A stretch of 64,000 nt of DNA from Maribellus sp. YY47. GTDB lineage: Bacteria; Bacteroidota; Bacteroidia; Bacteroidales; Prolixibacteraceae. Within the stretch, counting starts at the first letter, position 1; every line of letters begins with the position of its first letter. The notes beneath the pieces were generated by a model. The model saw only the letters and a program-made list of their open reading frames with translations, made no database searches and was not told the origin of the DNA. Positions 38,539 through 47,626 of the stretch are shown piece after piece. Location: the NCBI RefSeq assembly GCF_023111095.1, contig NZ_JALGYW010000018.1, positions 26,614 to 90,613 on the forward strand, in the 5' to 3' direction. The position numbers were made by a program, and so were the translations under genes.

Positions 38539-38546
38539 TATTTTTG
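38539..38546 (+). promoter_or_regulatory. -7 box upstream of the Pur-alpha-like gene
   Basis: TATTTTTG, 35 bases before the ATG at 38582. Confidence 0.45.
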
Positions 38547-38581
38547 AAACTAACTAAGTCAAAAATCAAAAACTAAAAAGA

Positions 38582-38977
38582 ATGGAAAGTGCTGGTAATA
38601 AGGAGGGAGCAAATAAGTCAGAAAGTAAATTCAAACAGGAAATTCATTCAAAAGTTATCCGCGCCGGGAAAAGAACCTATTTTTTTGACGTAAAAAGTAC
38701 CCGCAACGACGAGTTTTATCTCACCATCACTGAAAGTAAAAAACGCTTTGGCGAGAATGGAAAATTCAACTACGAGAAGCATAAAATCTTTTTGTACAAA
38801 GAAGATTTCGAGAAATTTATGGAAAGCTTGCAGGAAGTAGTGGATTACATCTATGACAAACAACCCGAAGACGAACAGGAAAGCCGCCCGAAAGTGGATG
38901 AAATTGAAGAGGCTGAACTGGAAGAAGAAACAGCTGACGTAAAAAGTTACACAAACGTAGAGTTTGAGGATATTTAG
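38582..38977 (+). CDS. Pur-alpha-like nucleic-acid-binding protein (DUF3276)
   Basis: 131 residues. The core IHSKVIRAGKRTYFFDVKST followed by EFYLTITESKKRF and KIFLYKEDFEKFMESL forms one PUR repeat, as in the Borrelia PUR-alpha homologue and the DUF3276 family of Bacteroidetes. It binds single-stranded DNA or RNA as a dimer. The C-terminal third is acidic and probably disordered. Its promoter appears to lie just upstream; the gene converges with the ABC-F gene, 17 bases apart. Confidence 0.85.
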   Translation: MESAGNKEGANKSESKFKQEIHSKVIRAGKRTYFFDVKSTRNDEFYLTITESKKRFGENGKFNYEKHKIFLYKEDFEKFMESLQEVVDYIYDKQPEDEQESRPKVDEIEEAELEEETADVKSYTNVEFEDI

Positions 38978-38994
38978 TAGTTGTTTGTTCTGCC

Positions 38995-40881
38995 TTATCC
39001 CAGTTCACTTAATTCAAGCCATCGAAACTCTTTCTCGTCGAGGAGAGTTTTTATTTTGTCCAGTTCGAGTGACATGCTGTACAGCTTGTCGTGTGGAAGA
39101 TCTCCCGAATTGATCAATGTTTCAAGTTCGGAAACCTGTTCCGTCAAAGCCGGAATCTCCAGTTCCAGCTGTTCAAATTCACGTTTTTCGTTGTACGTAA
39201 GTTTGCGTTTCCCTGATCCTTTATCTTCGGTTTTTACCTTCGCCTTTGCTTGTTCCTGTGCCTGATTCTGAGCCTTCGTTTTCGCTTGTTCCTTTTCCTG
39301 GTCTTCTTCTACCTTGTTGCGGTAGATCGTGTAATTGCCGGGGAAATCGCTAACCTTGCCCTCGCCTTCAAAAACAAAAAGGTGGTCTACAATTTTATCC
39401 ATAAAGAAGCGGTCGTGCGAAACCACTACCACGCAACCTGCAAACGCTTTCAGGTAGTCTTCCAGTACATTCAGGGTGATAATGTCCAAATCGTTGGTAG
39501 GCTCATCGAGGATCAGGAAGTTTGGGTTTTGCATTAAAACGGTGCATAAATACAACCGCCGCTGTTCGCCACCACTAAGCTTTTCAATGTAATTGTATTG
39601 CGTGTCAGGCGGAAACAGGAAGCGGGTGAGCATTTGAGTCGCACTCATTTTTGTGCCGTCTTCAAAATGAATAAACTCTGCAATTTTCTGCACAGCTTCG
39701 ATCACTTTCTCCTTCGGATCAAAGTTAATTCCTTCCTGGCGGTAATAGCCAAACTTAATGGTAGGGCCAATTTCAATATTTCCGGAATCAGGAGTAAGCG
39801 TTTGAGTCAGCAAATTCAGGAAAGTTGATTTGCCGGTACCGTTGTTGCCAATGATACCCACTTTTTCAAAACGCTGAAATTTATATGTGAAATCTTCAAT
39901 CAGATTAACTCCCGGAAAAGATTTGGAGACGTGCTCCATCTCCACAATTTTTTTTCCGAGTCTTGCCGATTGAACACTCATTTCCACCTTGTCGTCGCGG
40001 TAACTTTGCGATGCTTTTTCCTTTAAATCGTAAAAGGCATTGATGCGGTATTTGGCCTTATGGCTGCGCGCTTGGGGCATTCGTCGCATCCATTCAATCT
40101 CGGTGCGCAACAGGTTCTTGGCTTTGGCTACTGTGGCCTGCTGCATTTGCACGCGTTCATCCCTTTTTTCCAGGAAATAGGAATAGTTTCCCTGATAACG
40201 GTAGATTTGGTTGTCCTCCATCTCGATGATTTCGTTACACACACGATCGAGGAAATAGCGGTCGTGTGTTACCATCAGAAGGGTTGATTTTGTTTTTTCA
40301 AGATAGGCTTCCAGCCACTCAATCATTTCGAGGTCAAGGTGGTTGGTTGGCTCATCCAGAATAAGCAGATCGGGTTGGTTGATCAGTACCTTGGCCAGTG
40401 CCAGACGTTTTTTCTGCCCGCCCGATAATTCGTCTACTTTCTGATCCAGAAAATTTACTTTTAACTGGGAAAGTATCTGCTTGATTTCTACTTCAATCGA
40501 CCAGGCGTCGAGTTCATCCAGTTTCGAGGAAACGGCTGCAATTTCTTCCTGGTTGTTCTTTGCCAGTGCCAGCTCGAAAGCTTTTATGGCATTGATTTTT
40601 TCGTTATCAGTTTCAAAAATCTCTTCGATAACCGTGTGCTGAGGATTGAGATCCGGAATTTGTTCAAAATAACCGATTCGCACATCGTTGGTAAGCGTGA
40701 TGGTTCCTGCATCCGGGGACTCTTTGCCCGCAAGCAAATCCAGCAAGGTTGATTTTCCGGTACCGTTTTTGGCAATTAGCGCTACTTTCTGGCCTTCAAA
40801 TACGGTAAATGATATATTTTCGAAAAGCAAAAGTTCACCCCAGCGTTTCGATAGGTTTTCTGCCTGTAAGTATGGTTTCAT
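38995..40881 (-). CDS. ABC-F family ATPase (Uup-like)
   Basis: 628 residues with two ABC domains and no membrane segment. Domain 1: Walker A AKNGTGKST (38-46), signature ELSGGQKKR, Walker B LLILDEPTNHLD. A linker with a basic helix (KRDERVQMQQATVAKAKNLL) separates it from domain 2: GNNGTGKST, KLSGGEQRR, LILDEPTNDLD. A charged coiled coil ends the protein (EKEQAKTKAQNQAQEQAKAK onward). ABC-F proteins act on the ribosome; the C-terminal coiled coil and length resemble Uup. It is separated by 8 bases from the serine hydrolase gene upstream, so both are one unit. Confidence 0.92.
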   Translation of the reverse strand: MKPYLQAENLSKRWGELLLFENISFTVFEGQKVALIAKNGTGKSTLLDLLAGKESPDAGTITLTNDVRIGYFEQIPDLNPQHTVIEEIFETDNEKINAIKAFELALAKNNQEEIAAVSSKLDELDAWSIEVEIKQILSQLKVNFLDQKVDELSGGQKKRLALAKVLINQPDLLILDEPTNHLDLEMIEWLEAYLEKTKSTLLMVTHDRYFLDRVCNEIIEMEDNQIYRYQGNYSYFLEKRDERVQMQQATVAKAKNLLRTEIEWMRRMPQARSHKAKYRINAFYDLKEKASQSYRDDKVEMSVQSARLGKKIVEMEHVSKSFPGVNLIEDFTYKFQRFEKVGIIGNNGTGKSTFLNLLTQTLTPDSGNIEIGPTIKFGYYRQEGINFDPKEKVIEAVQKIAEFIHFEDGTKMSATQMLTRFLFPPDTQYNYIEKLSGGEQRRLYLCTVLMQNPNFLILDEPTNDLDIITLNVLEDYLKAFAGCVVVVSHDRFFMDKIVDHLFVFEGEGKVSDFPGNYTIYRNKVEEDQEKEQAKTKAQNQAQEQAKAKVKTEDKGSGKRKLTYNEKREFEQLELEIPALTEQVSELETLINSGDLPHDKLYSMSLELDKIKTLLDEKEFRWLELSELG

Positions 40882-40889
40882 GAAATGAT

Positions 40890-42152
40890 TTACGATTTAT
40901 CGTCGTTGTTTTTTGCGGCCGAATTTTCCAGGGCAATTCTTTCTTTTTCAGCAAAGATCATGTTAAGGAAATCGGGAATATTCTGCGCACTTTCACTGGT
41001 GGGCGAATTGGTAAGCAATGCAATTCCGATTTCTTCTTCTTCACAATATGCCATTTCTGCTTTATAGCCTGAAACAAATCCTCCGTGATAAGCTATTTTT
41101 CTTCCTTTGTAATCCACAATTCTCCATCCAATGGAATATTGTTTGGATTGTACTCCTTTCCCCCAGCTGTGGAAATAACCGCGGGTTAAAGGGGAGACTA
41201 CCTGAGGGGCAAATATGGTCTCGCGTATTTTTTTTGAAATTACTTTTGATTCAGGATCGGTAAGATTAGCCAGTAACTGACCAAGATCGGAAATGCTTGC
41301 ATTTACTCCGGCAGCAGGTGCAGTTGAGTAATACCGGTCGTTCAGTTTCATGGCTTTGAAATTGTGATTTCCGGTATTTTGATGCGGGTAGGCTTTGTTT
41401 TCGTTTTCTTCAAATGCTTCGAATCCGGTTGAGGCATCTTTCATTTGAAACGGAACAAAAACCTTTTCGCGGATCAGGTGGTCAAAACTCTGTTTGGTTT
41501 TTGCCGATGCAACCGGATCGTACAGGCTGTACATCACGTTCTGGTATCCATACATTTTACCAGGAGAAGCTGTCATCGGCACTTCGGGCAGTCTCTCAAT
41601 AATTTTATCGAGCGGGACATGGTCTTCTACCATCAGATCAAAAGCATGCGGAATGAGTCCTGAAGTGTGGCTTAATAAGTGACGCACCGTAAGTTCCTTG
41701 GTGCATACCGGATCTTTTAGCGAAAGGGCAGGTACATAATCGGCAACTTTATCGTCAAGCTTAACGATATTCTCATCGTCAAGAATGCCGGCCAAAACAC
41801 CGGTAATGGATTTGGAAACCGACGCTAACCGGAAGACCGTATTTTCATTTACCGGATCTTTTGTGCCGACTTTACGAACACCATAACATCTTAATAAAGC
41901 GATTCGGCCTTTGTAGGTAATTACTGCAGCAGCTCCAACCGTGCCCGATTGTTTCAGGTTTTCGGATAAAATACTGTCGAATTGATTGAGGGTAGATTGT
42001 ATTTCTACCACCGGATTATAAACAGGAACAACGGGTTCTTCTGCTTTTTCATCTTTGGCATCAACGGGCTTTCTTACAAACGAATGTACTGTTAATGCAA
42101 GAATCAGAAGTACTGAAACTATCCCTGCGAAATAAATCTTTTTTCTAATCAT
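40890..42152 (-). CDS. Beta-lactamase-fold serine hydrolase (class C/PBP4-like)
   Basis: 420 residues with an N-terminal membrane anchor (6-25). The catalytic SxxK is SVSK at 111-114 (FRLASVSKSITGVLAG), YxN is Y203-Q-N205, and the KTG-like triad is HGG in IAYHGGFVSGYK. These belong to the class C beta-lactamase/esterase superfamily. The protein could be a D-Ala peptidase, esterase or beta-lactamase relative; substrate cannot be called, and there is no specific sign of antibiotic resistance. Confidence 0.85.
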   Translation of the reverse strand: MIRKKIYFAGIVSVLLILALTVHSFVRKPVDAKDEKAEEPVVPVYNPVVEIQSTLNQFDSILSENLKQSGTVGAAAVITYKGRIALLRCYGVRKVGTKDPVNENTVFRLASVSKSITGVLAGILDDENIVKLDDKVADYVPALSLKDPVCTKELTVRHLLSHTSGLIPHAFDLMVEDHVPLDKIIERLPEVPMTASPGKMYGYQNVMYSLYDPVASAKTKQSFDHLIREKVFVPFQMKDASTGFEAFEENENKAYPHQNTGNHNFKAMKLNDRYYSTAPAAGVNASISDLGQLLANLTDPESKVISKKIRETIFAPQVVSPLTRGYFHSWGKGVQSKQYSIGWRIVDYKGRKIAYHGGFVSGYKAEMAYCEEEEIGIALLTNSPTSESAQNIPDFLNMIFAEKERIALENSAAKNNDDKS

Positions 42153-42269
42153 CCAACACCTTTTCTACCGAGTTTGAAACAAAAATAGAACTTCTGCGAC
42201 GGAATAAAAGTAATCTGCCACAATTAGAAGTAAATTTTATTCACTGATAAAGTTTGATAAACTTAAATG

Positions 42270-42300
42270 ACACAAAAAAAGCCGGTCTTAACCGGCTTTT
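42270..42300 (-). terminator. Orphan terminator in a divergent intergenic region
   Basis: Perfect 10-base stem AAAAGCCGGT / ACCGGCTTTT with loop CTTA. The minus strand shows a seven-T tract, the plus strand TTTTATA. It lies upstream of both flanking genes (serine hydrolase start 42152, nth start 42448), so it terminates neither of them. See the small RNA note. Confidence 0.75.
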
Positions 42301-42425
42301 ATACGTCTGTTTAATTATTACTTAAAACCATTTCTATATAGGGGAGAAACGATACTTAAGAAATACGTTTCATAAGACTGCCCAAGGTGGAAATTGTTAC
42401 AACGCAAAAGAAAAAAAATAAATTA
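42301..42425 (-). ncRNA. Candidate small RNA ending at the orphan terminator
   Basis: About 125 bases on the minus strand between an A/T-rich promoter-like stretch (TTTCTTTTGCG around 42415-42405) and the terminator at 42270-42300. It contains a possible hairpin built on GAAACG / CGTTTC. No protein frame of note. I do not recognise an Rfam family. The call rests on the otherwise unexplained terminator. Confidence 0.25.
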
Positions 42426-42431
42426 TTTTTG
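42424..42431 (+). promoter_or_regulatory. -7 box upstream of nth
   Basis: TATTTTTG (TAnnTTTG), 16 bases before the nth ATG; very short leader. Confidence 0.4.
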
Positions 42432-42447
42432 AAGAAACATTTTATGG

Positions 42448-43095
42448 ATGCGAAAAAAGGAATTATTTGAACGGGTAATCGAATACTTTGAAACATCGAT
42501 GCCGATCGCAGAAACGGAGCTGGATTATGAAAATCCGTTTGAATTAATAGTGGCAGTTATATTGTCGGCACAATGCACGGATAAACGGGTGAACCAAATC
42601 ACCCCCGATCTGCTCAAGCGTTTTCCAACCCCTTACAAAATGGCGGAAGCTGAACCTGCGGAAGTTTTTGATTACATCAGAAGTTGTTCATACCCGAATA
42701 ATAAGTCGAAGCATTTGGTCGGGATGGCGCAGAAGCTCATTGAATTGTATAACGGAGAAGTGCCAAGCGATGTGGATGAATTGCAGAAACTGCCGGGAGT
42801 AGGCCGTAAAACAGCCAATGTAATTGCTTCGGTGGTGTACAATAAACCTGCTTTGGCGGTTGATACGCATGTTTTCCGGGTCGCCGCGCGGATCGGATTA
42901 AGTACCAATGCAAAAACCCCTTTAGCTACCGAAATGCAGTTGATGAAGTACATTCCCGAAGAGTTGGTTCCCAAAGCGCATCACTGGCTTATTTTGCACG
43001 GAAGGTACACCTGTGTGGCCCGCAAACCCAAGTGCGACAAGTGCGGCTTAACCGAAATCTGTAAATTTTATCAAAAGGAAATAGCGGCGAAGTAA
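42448..43095 (+). CDS. nth: Endonuclease III
   Basis: 215 residues. DNA glycosylase/AP lyase for oxidised pyrimidines. Helix-hairpin-helix LPGVGRKTANVIA with catalytic Lys121, Asp139 in VDTHVFR. The [4Fe-4S] cluster ligands are Cys189, Cys196, Cys199 and Cys205 (C-x6-C-x2-C-x5-C). Full length. Convergent with araA. Confidence 0.97.
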   Translation: MRKKELFERVIEYFETSMPIAETELDYENPFELIVAVILSAQCTDKRVNQITPDLLKRFPTPYKMAEAEPAEVFDYIRSCSYPNNKSKHLVGMAQKLIELYNGEVPSDVDELQKLPGVGRKTANVIASVVYNKPALAVDTHVFRVAARIGLSTNAKTPLATEMQLMKYIPEELVPKAHHWLILHGRYTCVARKPKCDKCGLTEICKFYQKEIAAK

Positions 43096-43114
43096 TTCAT
43101 TTCGACTGGCTGGC

Positions 43115-43148
43115 AAAAAAATACCCGATGAAAACGACTTTCACCGGG
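43115..43148 (-). terminator. Terminator after araA
   Basis: Minus-strand stem CCCGGTGAAA / TTTCATCGGG (one mismatch), five-base loop, T-rich tail. 29 bases past the araA stop. Confidence 0.75.
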
Positions 43149-43176
43149 CATAACTACTCTATATATGGATACTAAA

Positions 43177-44682
43177 CTATAGTCCTTTCGCGAGCATATA
43201 GTACACTTCGTTCCATCTCAACTCTTTTTTGAACTCGGGAACTTTTGTGTCTTTATCGATGATTACATATTCCACATCGGCATATTCGGCAAATGTTTCA
43301 ATAAAATCAGGAGTCAGAGCCAGGGTAAATACAGAGTGGTGTGTTCCACCTGCGTAAATCCAGGCTGCTGCGCCGTCGGCCAAATTTGGAGCCGGTTTCC
43401 AGAATGCAGAAGCGACGGGTAATTTTGGCATTTTTTCAAGAGGTTCGATTACATCGAGTGTATTTACGATCAACCTGAAACGGTTCCCCATATCAATCAG
43501 GGTTACGTTCATGGCATCACCGGTTGCACTTTCAAAAATCAGTCGAGCAGGGGCATCTTTTCCGCCAATTCCCAGTGGCTGTACCTCCAAACGTGGTTTT
43601 TGAGCTGCAATAGTAGGACAGATTTCAAGCATGTGAGCGCCAAGAACAGCTTCGTTTGCCGGATCCATGTGGTAAGTATAGTCTTCCATAAAAGAACTTC
43701 CGCCTTTCATCCCCGCCGACATTGTTTTTACAATGCGAAGCAAAGCAGCTTGCTTCCAGTCGCCTTCAGCCCCAAATCCGTAACCGGCCTCCATTAAACG
43801 CTGAGAAGCAAGACCGGGCAACTGGCTCAGTCCTGTTAAGTTTTCGAAGTTGGTGGTAAAGGCTTTGAAATTACCCTCTTCCATAAAACGTTTCAGCGCA
43901 ACTTCGTAGCGTGCCTGAACTCTTACGTTCTCGTGGAACTCTCCCCCCGGTTTGCAATTATCTGCTACTTCATAAAGAGCTTCATATTCTTTGTAAAGTT
44001 CGTCTACTTCAGCATCGGTAACGTTATCGATGTACTTAACCAGGTCGCCTACGCCAAAAGCGCTGATTTGCCATCCGAATTTGATTTGAGCTTCCACTTT
44101 ATCGCCTTCAGTAACCGCTACTTCACGCATGTTATCGCCAAAGCGTGCAACTTTCAGTCCCTGCGAATCGGCCCAGCCAATAGCAGTGCGGCACCATGCA
44201 GCCACCTGGTCCTGAACTTTTTCATCGGCCCAGTGACCAACCACTACTTTGCGGTTTTTGCGCATGCGGGCATTGATAAAGCCGTATTCGCGGCCTCCAT
44301 GTGCACTCTGGTGCAGGTTCATATAATCCATGTCGATTTCGCCCCATGGCAGATCGCGGTTAAATTGCGTATGAAGATGCATGTAGGGTTTACTAAGTGC
44401 CTTCAACCCGCCAATCCACATTTTGGCCGGAGAAAAAGTATGCATCCAGGTAATAATACCGATACAGTTTTTGTCGGCGCTGGCTTGTACGCATATATCA
44501 AGAATTTCATCCGGCGTTTTAACAACGGGTTTAAAAACTACAGGAACAGGTAGTTTTCCTGACGCATTTAAGCCGTCTACAATTTTTGAAGAGTCTTCGT
44601 CAACCTGTTGTAAGGTTTTGGTGCCGTATAGGTGCTGACTTCCAGTTATGAACCAAATTTCCATTTGTTTAAAATCTGCCAT
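43177..44682 (-). CDS. araA: L-arabinose isomerase
   Basis: 501 residues, the usual family length. Converts L-arabinose to L-ribulose. Start KQMEIWFITGSQHLYG and the segment GIITWMHTFSPAKMWIGGL are family signatures, as are MEDYTYHMDPANEAVLGAHML (active-site His) and the C-terminal GGTHHSVFTLALTPDFIE. The other genes of arabinose use (araB, araD) are not adjacent, which is unusual; the gene stands alone between nth and a decarboxylase. No operator could be identified. Confidence 0.97.
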   Translation of the reverse strand: MADFKQMEIWFITGSQHLYGTKTLQQVDEDSSKIVDGLNASGKLPVPVVFKPVVKTPDEILDICVQASADKNCIGIITWMHTFSPAKMWIGGLKALSKPYMHLHTQFNRDLPWGEIDMDYMNLHQSAHGGREYGFINARMRKNRKVVVGHWADEKVQDQVAAWCRTAIGWADSQGLKVARFGDNMREVAVTEGDKVEAQIKFGWQISAFGVGDLVKYIDNVTDAEVDELYKEYEALYEVADNCKPGGEFHENVRVQARYEVALKRFMEEGNFKAFTTNFENLTGLSQLPGLASQRLMEAGYGFGAEGDWKQAALLRIVKTMSAGMKGGSSFMEDYTYHMDPANEAVLGAHMLEICPTIAAQKPRLEVQPLGIGGKDAPARLIFESATGDAMNVTLIDMGNRFRLIVNTLDVIEPLEKMPKLPVASAFWKPAPNLADGAAAWIYAGGTHHSVFTLALTPDFIETFAEYADVEYVIIDKDTKVPEFKKELRWNEVYYMLAKGL

Positions 44683-44795
44683 GTTTTATCGATTTAATTT
44701 TGATTACGAATGTAACAATTATTTATATAAATGTATGAATTACACTTAAAGAAAATGCAAAAACAATTCTAATGGCAGTTTTGTCGTTTTTAAAA

Positions 44796-46220
44796 CTATA
44801 CTAAATCGCGGGCTGTATCAGTAATTATTTTCCAGGCTTCTTCGATGTGTTGAATTTCAGTGTGCGTCTGCGCAATGCTCATTCGGAGAACTATCTGGCC
44901 GTTCAGTTTGGTGTGAGTGAAGAAGATTTTTCCTTTTTCGTTGATGGTATTCATCAATTTCATGTTGAAATCGTCACCGTTTTTGTGTCGAAAGCAAACG
45001 AGGTTGAGTGGCGGTTCAACAAACAGCTCAAAGTCTGATGATTCTTTTACCCATTGGGTGAATTTGGTCGCAAGCTCCACATGTTTGCGAATATGAAATC
45101 TCAGTCCATCGATACCATAATGACGAATTACAAACCAGAGTTTCAATGAGCGGAAACGGCGTCCCAGCTGCACATGCCAGTCACGATAGTCGAACACAGC
45201 ACCCGATTCGGTGGCTTTGTTTTTCAAATATTCGGGTAAAATGGAAAAGGTGTTGATCAGTTCGTTGCGGTTGCCCACCCAAAATACATCGCAATCAAAA
45301 TTAGTGAACATCCATTTGTGCGGATTAAAAACAAAACTGTCGGCGAGTTCCACTCCGTCCATAAAATGCCTGAATTCGGGGCAAAGCATGGCCGTTCCCG
45401 ACATGGCGCCGTCGATATGAAACCAGCAGTTTTCTTTTTGCGCGATTTCGCCTATTTTTCTCAAAGGATCCATTCCATTGGATGATGTTGTTCCGAGCGC
45501 ACCACAGATAAAGAAGGGCAGGAGCCCGGCTTCTTTATCTTTTTGAATTTGTGCTTCGAGTATTTCCGGACGTATGGCAAATTGCTCATCCACATCGATT
45601 AAACGAAGATTGGCCTTGCCGATGCCCGCCATTTTTATCGCTTTTTCGAGCGATGAATGGGTTTGTGTAGAAATATAAGCTACCAGTTTCTGACGCACTC
45701 CCGTTTCATTCGACTCAAATTTTGTGGCTCTTTCGCGTGCAGCAATCACGGCTGTCAACGCTGATGTTGATGCAGTATCCTGGATAACACCGCCACCCGT
45801 TGAGGTTGACCGGAATTTTTCGGGCATTCCCATGGCTTCTGCCAACCAGTCGAGTACTCTGGTTTCGAGCTCAGTGGCAGCCGGGCTGGTGGCCCAGATC
45901 ATTCCCTGCACGCCTAAGCCCGATGAAACAAGATCTCCTAAAATCGAAGGGAAAGAGGTGTTCGAGGGGAAATAAGCATAAAAATGAGGCGATTGCCAAT
46001 GGGTAATTCCCGGCATCAGCTTTTCATCCAAATCCTTCATCATCGCACTCATCGGCTCGCCCTGAAGTGGCGGATTATCGGGAAGCGACGATAGGATCTC
46101 TCCGGGTTTTACCTGCGAAAGAACAGGATATTGTTCAATGTTTTCGTAATAATCAGCAATCCAGTCGATGATTTTTTTGCCTTCTTCCCGAAATTGTTCG
46201 GGAGTCATGTGGTAGCTCAT
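44796..46220 (-). CDS. PLP-dependent group II (aromatic-type) amino acid decarboxylase
   Basis: 474 residues. PLP lysine is Lys302 in FNPHKWMFTNFDCDVF; the preceding HIDGAMSG holds the Asp that binds the pyridine ring; QTHSSLEKAIKMAGIG and the N-terminal HWQSPHFYAYFPSNTSFPS match aromatic L-amino-acid decarboxylases rather than glutamate decarboxylases. Likely substrates are tryptophan, tyrosine or phenylalanine, giving tryptamine, tyramine or phenethylamine; the exact one is inference. Single gene, 103 bases upstream gap to the acylphosphatase. Confidence 0.9.
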   Translation of the reverse strand: MSYHMTPEQFREEGKKIIDWIADYYENIEQYPVLSQVKPGEILSSLPDNPPLQGEPMSAMMKDLDEKLMPGITHWQSPHFYAYFPSNTSFPSILGDLVSSGLGVQGMIWATSPAATELETRVLDWLAEAMGMPEKFRSTSTGGGVIQDTASTSALTAVIAARERATKFESNETGVRQKLVAYISTQTHSSLEKAIKMAGIGKANLRLIDVDEQFAIRPEILEAQIQKDKEAGLLPFFICGALGTTSSNGMDPLRKIGEIAQKENCWFHIDGAMSGTAMLCPEFRHFMDGVELADSFVFNPHKWMFTNFDCDVFWVGNRNELINTFSILPEYLKNKATESGAVFDYRDWHVQLGRRFRSLKLWFVIRHYGIDGLRFHIRKHVELATKFTQWVKESSDFELFVEPPLNLVCFRHKNGDDFNMKLMNTINEKGKIFFTHTKLNGQIVLRMSIAQTHTEIQHIEEAWKIITDTARDLV

Positions 46221-46323
46221 AGCTTTAACGATTTCTTCTTTTTATTGAGTCTTGTAAAGATATCAATTAATGGCAAAAACCTTTTTTGAGGGTTTGGATA
46301 ATTTAAAAGGGAATGAACGAAGA

Positions 46324-46596
46324 CTAATATCGGATTGAAAACTCCCGGGAAAGATTTCCTGCCTGGATTTTTACTTTTTGCAGACTGGTAACTTGTGAAC
46401 GTGCCGGACCAATCCGAAGATAGTCGGTAAAGGTATCGACGTCTGTTTCATTACCCTGTACGGTTACCAGCACTGAACCATCGGGCAAATTCTTCACCCA
46501 GCCGTTTAGTCCAAGAAGATCAGCCTGCTTTTTGGTATAATACCGGAATCCCACGCCCTGGACTCTTCCAATTACTTTAATTTCGTATTGAACCAT
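46324..46596 (-). CDS. acyP: Acylphosphatase
   Basis: 90 residues. Hydrolyses acyl phosphates. Signature VIGRVQGVGFRYYTKKQA with the phosphate-binding loop and catalytic Arg, then GLNGWVKNLPDGSVLVTVQG with the catalytic Asn. Full length. Confidence 0.95.
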   Translation of the reverse strand: MVQYEIKVIGRVQGVGFRYYTKKQADLLGLNGWVKNLPDGSVLVTVQGNETDVDTFTDYLRIGPARSQVTSLQKVKIQAGNLSREFSIRY

Positions 46597-46655
46597 AGAT
46601 GAAAGAACACTTAAAAGCAGGTAGATGTTTTACTTCAATTTTTTATTGGGTTTAT

Positions 46656-47015
46656 TCACGAATTTTTAAATAATTCAATCGTCTCAGGTTGTGAGAGCAC
46701 CCATATCGAATAAACGCCGATTGCCGTTCCGATGGGGAAACTTACCAAATCGAAAACCGAGATAATCAGCGTCAGAATTCGGGCCCATTCTTTTTTTCGA
46801 AACAGTCCGATGGCGGCAATAATTCCCGGCAAACTTAGCACGGTAACCACAATAATCAACACATTTGCAATAATCGACAGAATCATTTGCGGTTCATGTT
46901 CACCCGTTAAATCACCGATAAAATGAAGTAAAACGAAGAATATTCCGGCTATTACCAGGCCCAGAAGGCGAAACCCTAATTGCAATGCTGCCAGTAGATT
47001 TACATGTTTTTCCAT
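46656..47015 (-). CDS. Four-helix membrane protein, unknown
   Basis: 119 residues with four hydrophobic helices (about 12-33, 43-63, 65-75 with 79-97, and 100-113). The loop GLFRKKEWARILTLIISVFDL resembles small DUF-type membrane proteins that regulate or sense membrane state; no family assigned. Upstream of acyP by 59 bases on the same strand. Confidence 0.6.
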   Translation of the reverse strand: MEKHVNLLAALQLGFRLLGLVIAGIFFVLLHFIGDLTGEHEPQMILSIIANVLIIVVTVLSLPGIIAAIGLFRKKEWARILTLIISVFDLVSFPIGTAIGVYSIWVLSQPETIELFKNS

Positions 47016-47141
47016 GATTCCATTATTTTAGTTTCCTTAAAGTTAAAACGTACTTAAAAAACATTTGTTAAGTTTTAGACGAACAAAAACATTTCATCGT
47101 TAAATTAGTTATTCTGAGGGGGATTATTTTCATTTAATCAG

Positions 47142-47149
47142 TAATTTTG
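47142..47149 (+). promoter_or_regulatory. -7 box upstream of the 82-residue membrane protein gene
   Basis: TAATTTTG (TAnnTTTG), followed by a leader with AGGAAGGGAAATG, a strong ribosome-binding context for the ATG at 47177. Confidence 0.5.
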
Positions 47150-47176
47150 CAGTCTAAAATTTAGAAAGGAAGGGAA

Positions 47177-47425
47177 ATGGAAATTTTAAAAGTTGTTTTG
47201 ATGGCAGTTGCTTTATTGGCAATCGGGATGCTCGGGATGGCGATCACCATGTTGGTAAAGAAGGGAGGAAAATTTCCGAATACGCATGTGAGTGGCAACA
47301 AGTACCTGAAAGAACAAGGTGTTTCCTGTGCTCAAACGCAGGACCGGCTTGCGCAACGCGAAGCCTGGAAGAAGGTTAGTTTTAAGGATGCATCTTTTAC
47401 ACCCAATATGAAAGCCGGAAAATAA
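47177..47425 (+). CDS. Small membrane-anchored protein, unknown
   Basis: 82 residues: one N-terminal helix (3-28), then a soluble tail with FPNTHVSGNKYLKEQGVSC and AQTQDRLAQREAW. I recall similar short proteins in other Bacteroidetes but cannot name a function. It has a clear promoter, a strong ribosome site and its own terminator that overlaps the stop, so it is a real, separately transcribed gene. The single Cys in the middle could be a lipid, redox or metal site. Confidence 0.75.
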   Translation: MEILKVVLMAVALLAIGMLGMAITMLVKKGGKFPNTHVSGNKYLKEQGVSCAQTQDRLAQREAWKKVSFKDASFTPNMKAGK

Positions 47426-47437
47426 CCGGCTTTTTTT
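47411..47437 (+). terminator. Terminator overlapping the stop of the small membrane protein gene
   Basis: Stem AAAGCCGG / CCGGCTTT with a seven-base loop that holds the TAA stop codon, then TTTTTTT. Confidence 0.85.
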
Positions 47438-47626
47438 GTTGTTTCCCCTGATCGATTGGTTAATAAAAGAATCTCTTCTTAAAGATTGAATTACACCGTT
47501 GACGACTTATCATTTCTCCTAACCAGTGTTCGCACACTATAATTCACTTTTCTCCTTTAGGATTAGCCGGATCAGCAATGTTATTGTGCATCAAAAATTA
47601 TAATTTAGGTGCTCCAAATCGAATTT

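Noticed and set aside
43177..44682. Full arabinose operon
   Set aside because: Only araA is present; no araB, araD or transporter neighbours.
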